Positions 61,485-64,000 of a stretch of 64,000 bases of DNA are shown piece by piece (position 1 is the stretch's first letter; every line of letters starts with the position of its first letter). The DNA comes from Marinomonas sp. TW1 (lineage in GTDB: Bacteria; Pseudomonadota; Gammaproteobacteria; Pseudomonadales; Marinomonadaceae): the NCBI RefSeq assembly GCF_001625355.1, contig NZ_JSEE01000010.1:1-64000 (forward strand), given 5' to 3'. The notes under the pieces are model-generated. The model ran no database searches. It was given only the letters and a program-made list of their open reading frames with translations, and was not told the DNA's origin. Both the position numbers and the translations under genes were made by a program.

Positions 61485-62374
61485 TTTTGTGCGCCACTCG
61501 GTTGAGTCATAAAAGGGTTCAAACTGGGGGTTCCTTTAAATTCAAAATAATAGTCTAACGATAACGTATCGGTTGGATTCAGTAAGTATTTTAACAGAAG
61601 CCAAGCCATTTCTCTTAAGGCATAAGCACGACAATAGCCCTCTATACAATCCAGCGCGCGTTGTCGCGGTAAGGTCGATTGATAAGCATCCAATAGAACC
61701 ACGGTTTGTCGATGTGTTAAATTATGCGACTTCACCACTACCGCCAGATCAAAAAAAGGGTCGCCAACGCCTGTGTATTCCCAATCAATTAGCCAAATTC
61801 GTTGTTCATCCATTAAGACATTTTTAGGGTTGAGATCATTATGGCAAAGTACATTAGGCAAACCACTGGGCTGAATGTCTAGTTGATTCAACAGCATTTG
61901 CAGATACACAGATTCCGCTTGTAACGCCGGATCTTGCGTCAACGCCTTGATTCTCGTGACATACAAAGCAATTACTTGCTCAACCCGATATTCGTGCTGA
62001 ATCAAAGCGAGCTGATGCGCCTGCTTTAATCGCCTAGCAAGTCGTACAATGTCTTGGTGCCGATGATTGACCTGCCAATCTAAAGACGCTTGAGGGACAA
62101 AGCGAGTCACCACCACTGGACCACTCTGCCAAATTAGCTCAGGAGACAAACCGAATGACGCGGCTTCGCTCATCACCTTTAATTCAGCTTGACGATTGAT
62201 ATAAAACGCCTCTTCATCAATGTCAGCCAAGCGCAAAATCAATGTCGGTAGTCCATTCTGAGACAGCAAAAAAACTTGATTGGTAAAACCTTCCTCTAAT
62301 GCACTCAGCTGATAAGCATCGATTTCAGGAAAATGGACTGAAATTTCCATTAGAGAATCAGATAGTTTGCTCAT
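61481..62374 (-). CDS. Choline/thiamine-kinase-like phosphotransferase (APH family)
   Basis: 297 residues, aminoglycoside-phosphotransferase-like kinase fold. [12 protein letters not shown] for ATP, then [14 protein letters not shown] (catalytic HxDxxxxN) and [22 protein letters not shown] (metal-binding Asp), the last two closest to LicA/choline-kinase and thiamine-kinase proteins. It would phosphorylate a small alcohol such as choline, ethanolamine or thiamine; the sequence does not decide which. Its stop overlaps the ung start by four bases. No clear ribosome site precedes ATG 62374. Confidence 0.85.
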   Translation of the reverse strand: MSKLSDSLMEISVHFPEIDAYQLSALEEGFTNQVFLLSQNGLPTLILRLADIDEEAFYINRQAELKVMSEAASFGLSPELIWQSGPVVVTRFVPQASLDWQVNHRHQDIVRLARRLKQAHQLALIQHEYRVEQVIALYVTRIKALTQDPALQAESVYLQMLLNQLDIQPSGLPNVLCHNDLNPKNVLMDEQRIWLIDWEYTGVGDPFFDLAVVVKSHNLTHRQTVVLLDAYQSTLPRQRALDCIEGYCRAYALREMAWLLLKYLLNPTDTLSLDYYFEFKGTPSLNPFMTQPSGAQK

Positions 62375-62462
62375 TTTTCATCATTTTATTGCCAGAATTG
62401 TAAGTGGCTGTCAGAATGACTAACTGAATCATCCGAGTCAATAGACAACCTGAAGCAGATCA

Positions 62463-63326
62463 ATGAATAAACACGAAGACATTATTCGTAAAATACAAGA
62501 ACGCCTGAGCACACTAAGCAAATCTGAGCGAAAGGTGGCGGAAGCCATTTTGGCGGACCCCAAAACCACCATTCACTCTAGCATTGCCAAACTTGCTGCC
62601 AGAGCCGAGGTTAGTGAACCAACCGTTAACCGTTTTTGCCGTAGCCTAATTGGCAGTGGCTTCCCTGACTTTAAAGTATCGCTAGCGCAAAGCTTAGCGA
62701 CGGGAACGCCATATGTTAATTTAAACGTTGAACCTGACGATGCCCCAGGTGCCGTCACAGCGAAAATTTTTGAAGCGGCAAAAAGCAACCTAACCCGTGC
62801 ACAGGAACTTCTTCCTGAATCCTTAATTAGCCGAGCCGTCGACGTGTTAGCGCAAGCTCGCCGAATTGAGTTTTACGGATTGGGCGCTTCTGGCCCTGTC
62901 GCCAAAGACGCTCATCATAAGTTCTTCCGTTTAAACATGCCGGTTGTTGCGTATACCGATATATTGGTACAGCGTATGGCGGCGGCAGGTACTCATCCTG
63001 GTGATGCGGTGGTATTAATCTCTTATACAGGCCGAACCCTGCCCCTTATAGAAACGGCTCGCGTAGCACGTGAAGCTGGTGCATCGGTTATTGGGATAAC
63101 CAATCCTGGTTCACCTCTCACCGAACATTGCTCCATCGTGTTGCCGATTGAAGAGACAGAAGATACCGATATTTATACGCCTATGAGCTCTCGAATTGTC
63201 TATTTAACACTGATCGATGCACTGGCAACCGGTGTATTGCTGAAACGTGGCCCAGAGTTCAATGCGCACCTCAAAAAGCTGAAACAAAGCGTCCAAGATA
63301 CTCGTTTACCCAAAATCGAAAAATAG
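62463..63326 (+). CDS. hexR: HexR-type RpiR-family transcriptional regulator
   Basis: 287 residues. The N-terminal HTH (LSKSERKVAEAILADP, IAKLAARAEVSEPTVNRFCRSL) and C-terminal SIS sugar-phosphate sensor (FYGLGASGPVAKDAHHKFFRLNMPVVAY, VVLISYTGRTLPLIE, EDTDIYTPMSSRIVYLTLIDALATG) align closely with Pseudomonas HexR. HexR senses KDPG and controls Entner-Doudoroff and central carbon genes. Here it is alone, with putP downstream and the kinase-ung pair divergent, rather than beside zwf/edd/eda as in pseudomonads. Confidence 0.9.
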   Translation: MNKHEDIIRKIQERLSTLSKSERKVAEAILADPKTTIHSSIAKLAARAEVSEPTVNRFCRSLIGSGFPDFKVSLAQSLATGTPYVNLNVEPDDAPGAVTAKIFEAAKSNLTRAQELLPESLISRAVDVLAQARRIEFYGLGASGPVAKDAHHKFFRLNMPVVAYTDILVQRMAAAGTHPGDAVVLISYTGRTLPLIETARVAREAGASVIGITNPGSPLTEHCSIVLPIEETEDTDIYTPMSSRIVYLTLIDALATGVLLKRGPEFNAHLKKLKQSVQDTRLPKIEK

Positions 63327-63733
63327 TCACGCGTAATCGATAAAAGAATGAAGGCAAATCGCCTTCATTCTTCTTTTGATCAAAATCCAAACAGAGCAAT
63401 TGCAACAAAACCACTGTTTCAGAGTTTTTTGTAAATTTGTCAGAGAATTCTGAAAGATAATCCCGCTTCAGCCCCATAGAATCGCAATATGTCTTGAATG
63501 TGTTAAAATGAAATTCATTATCTTTACGCAAATGATGATCTTTTTTACATCTATGCTCAAAGACTATCACAATAAAAATCGCAACTTAACGCTTCGGATG
63601 TGGTCTAGAAATTCGTTTTTATACCCCAGCTTTTCAGTTTGTTTGTTTAATTTAAACGCATTCTGAGACTTGTAAAATAATGTCGCATCAAGGCACATTA
63701 TTCCATCCGCAGCATCTCAACGAGGGGACAATA
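63327..63733. other. Intergenic region hexR-putP
   Basis: About 407 bases. Apart from the hexR terminator it is AT-rich and without a supported gene; a minus-strand open frame through it lacks a ribosome site and family features. The last ~100 bases should contain the putP promoter. Confidence 0.5.
63344..63377 (+). terminator. Intrinsic terminator of hexR
   Basis: Perfect 12-base stem (AAGAATGAAGGC with its complement) around AAATC, followed by CTTTT. It starts 17 bases after the hexR stop. Confidence 0.85.
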
Positions 63734-64000
63734 ATGATAGAAAACAATATTGCTATCAGTTTTACCTTTCTAGCCTACCTTGTGGTAATGCTAGGAATCG
63801 GTTTATACGCATACAAACGTACATCCAGTTCAGAAGACTATTTCTTGGGTGGTCGCTCATTAGGCCCTTGGCCAACAGCCTTGTCTGCAGGCGCCTCTGA
63901 CATGAGTGGCTGGTTGCTACTGGGTCTTCCTGGTTATGCCTATGCAGCTGGTATGGAATCCATTTGGATTGCTGGCGGCCTATTAGTAGGTACTTGGTTA
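63734..64000 (+). CDS. putP: Sodium/proline symporter, N-terminal part (cut by window)
   Basis: The first 89 codons only; the gene continues past the window. The start is ATG with GAGGGG 6 bases upstream. TM1 begins ISFTFLAYLVVMLGIGLYAY, then the family signature EDYFLGGRSLGPWPTALSAG and ASDMSGWLLLGLPG, nearly identical to E. coli PutP. It imports proline with sodium for nutrition or osmoprotection. Orientation away from hexR leaves a 407-base upstream region. Confidence 0.92.
   Translation, partial: MIENNIAISFTFLAYLVVMLGIGLYAYKRTSSSEDYFLGGRSLGPWPTALSAGASDMSGWLLLGLPGYAYAAGMESIWIAGGLLVGTWL

Noticed and set aside
63271-63570. 99-codon minus-strand open frame overlapping the 3' end of hexR
   Set aside because: It crosses the hexR terminator and coding end, lacks a ribosome site, and matches no family.

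Overview
The window reads as an ordinary chromosomal stretch of a marine gammaproteobacterium. It most resembles Marinomonas or another Oceanospirillales member; this is judged from protein character and synteny only, with no database search. The supporting synteny is zapA–6S RNA–ygfA, prfB–lysS, rpoE–rseABC–mucD divergent from nadB, ygiF-like–glnE, and HexR-type sugar regulation. Base composition is moderately AT-rich. I see no phage, insertion sequence, CRISPR array, rRNA or tRNA.

Layout. 1–4.2 kb: a metal-exporter-like membrane protein behind a Fur-like box, a DUF2805 protein, and a minus-strand cassette of ECF sigma factor, RskA-like anti-sigma factor and secreted DUF7282-like protein. 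4.2–7.4 kb: a proXWV-type betaine/proline ABC importer. 7.6–16.6 kb: a small membrane protein, hisC, lysS, prfB with its programmed +1 frameshift, zapA, 6S RNA, ygfA, and two tandem TraF-like outer-membrane proteins. 16.6–22.2 kb: the Kdo genes kdsD-kdsA-kdsC-kdsB, a histidine-rich znuA, and astE. 22.5–26.6 kb: Nudix hydrolase, DUF2927 protein, hemE, a PII protein, and a GlxA/ArgR-type AraC regulator. 26.9–34.5 kb: the large NAD-glutamate dehydrogenase, an AstC/ArgD aminotransferase, and an SbmA-like transporter. 34.6–41.5 kb: a 70-residue protein, glnE, a CYTH triphosphatase, argE and argA. 41.6–48.1 kb: mucD, rseC, rseB, rseA, rpoE, divergent nadB, ygfX and sdhE. 48.5–55.2 kb: a mannitol/sorbitol ABC importer with mannitol dehydrogenase and an AraC regulator. 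55.3–64 kb: an MHYT hybrid kinase with an HD-GYP response regulator, ygfZ, ung, a choline-kinase-like gene, hexR, and the start of putP.

How the parts fit. Several blocks concern compatible solutes and nitrogen: betaine/proline uptake, PutP, mannitol uptake and oxidation, arginine synthesis (argE, argA), arginine/glutamate breakdown (astE, astC, gdhB), and nitrogen signalling (PII, GlnE). Others concern the envelope and its stress response: Kdo synthesis, the sigma-E module and MucD, two TraF-like barrels, and the ECF/RskA cassette.

The cis signals are unusually readable. They include intrinsic terminators, two of which follow a binding-protein gene inside an ABC operon, and a good sigma-E autoregulatory promoter. 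The RF2 frameshift site and 6S RNA are also clear, and one terminator is built into the 3' coding end of ung. I found no convincing wholly new system. The least explained items are the ECF/RskA/DUF7282 cassette, the tandem TraF-like pair, and the small proteins at 7.6 kb and 34.6 kb.
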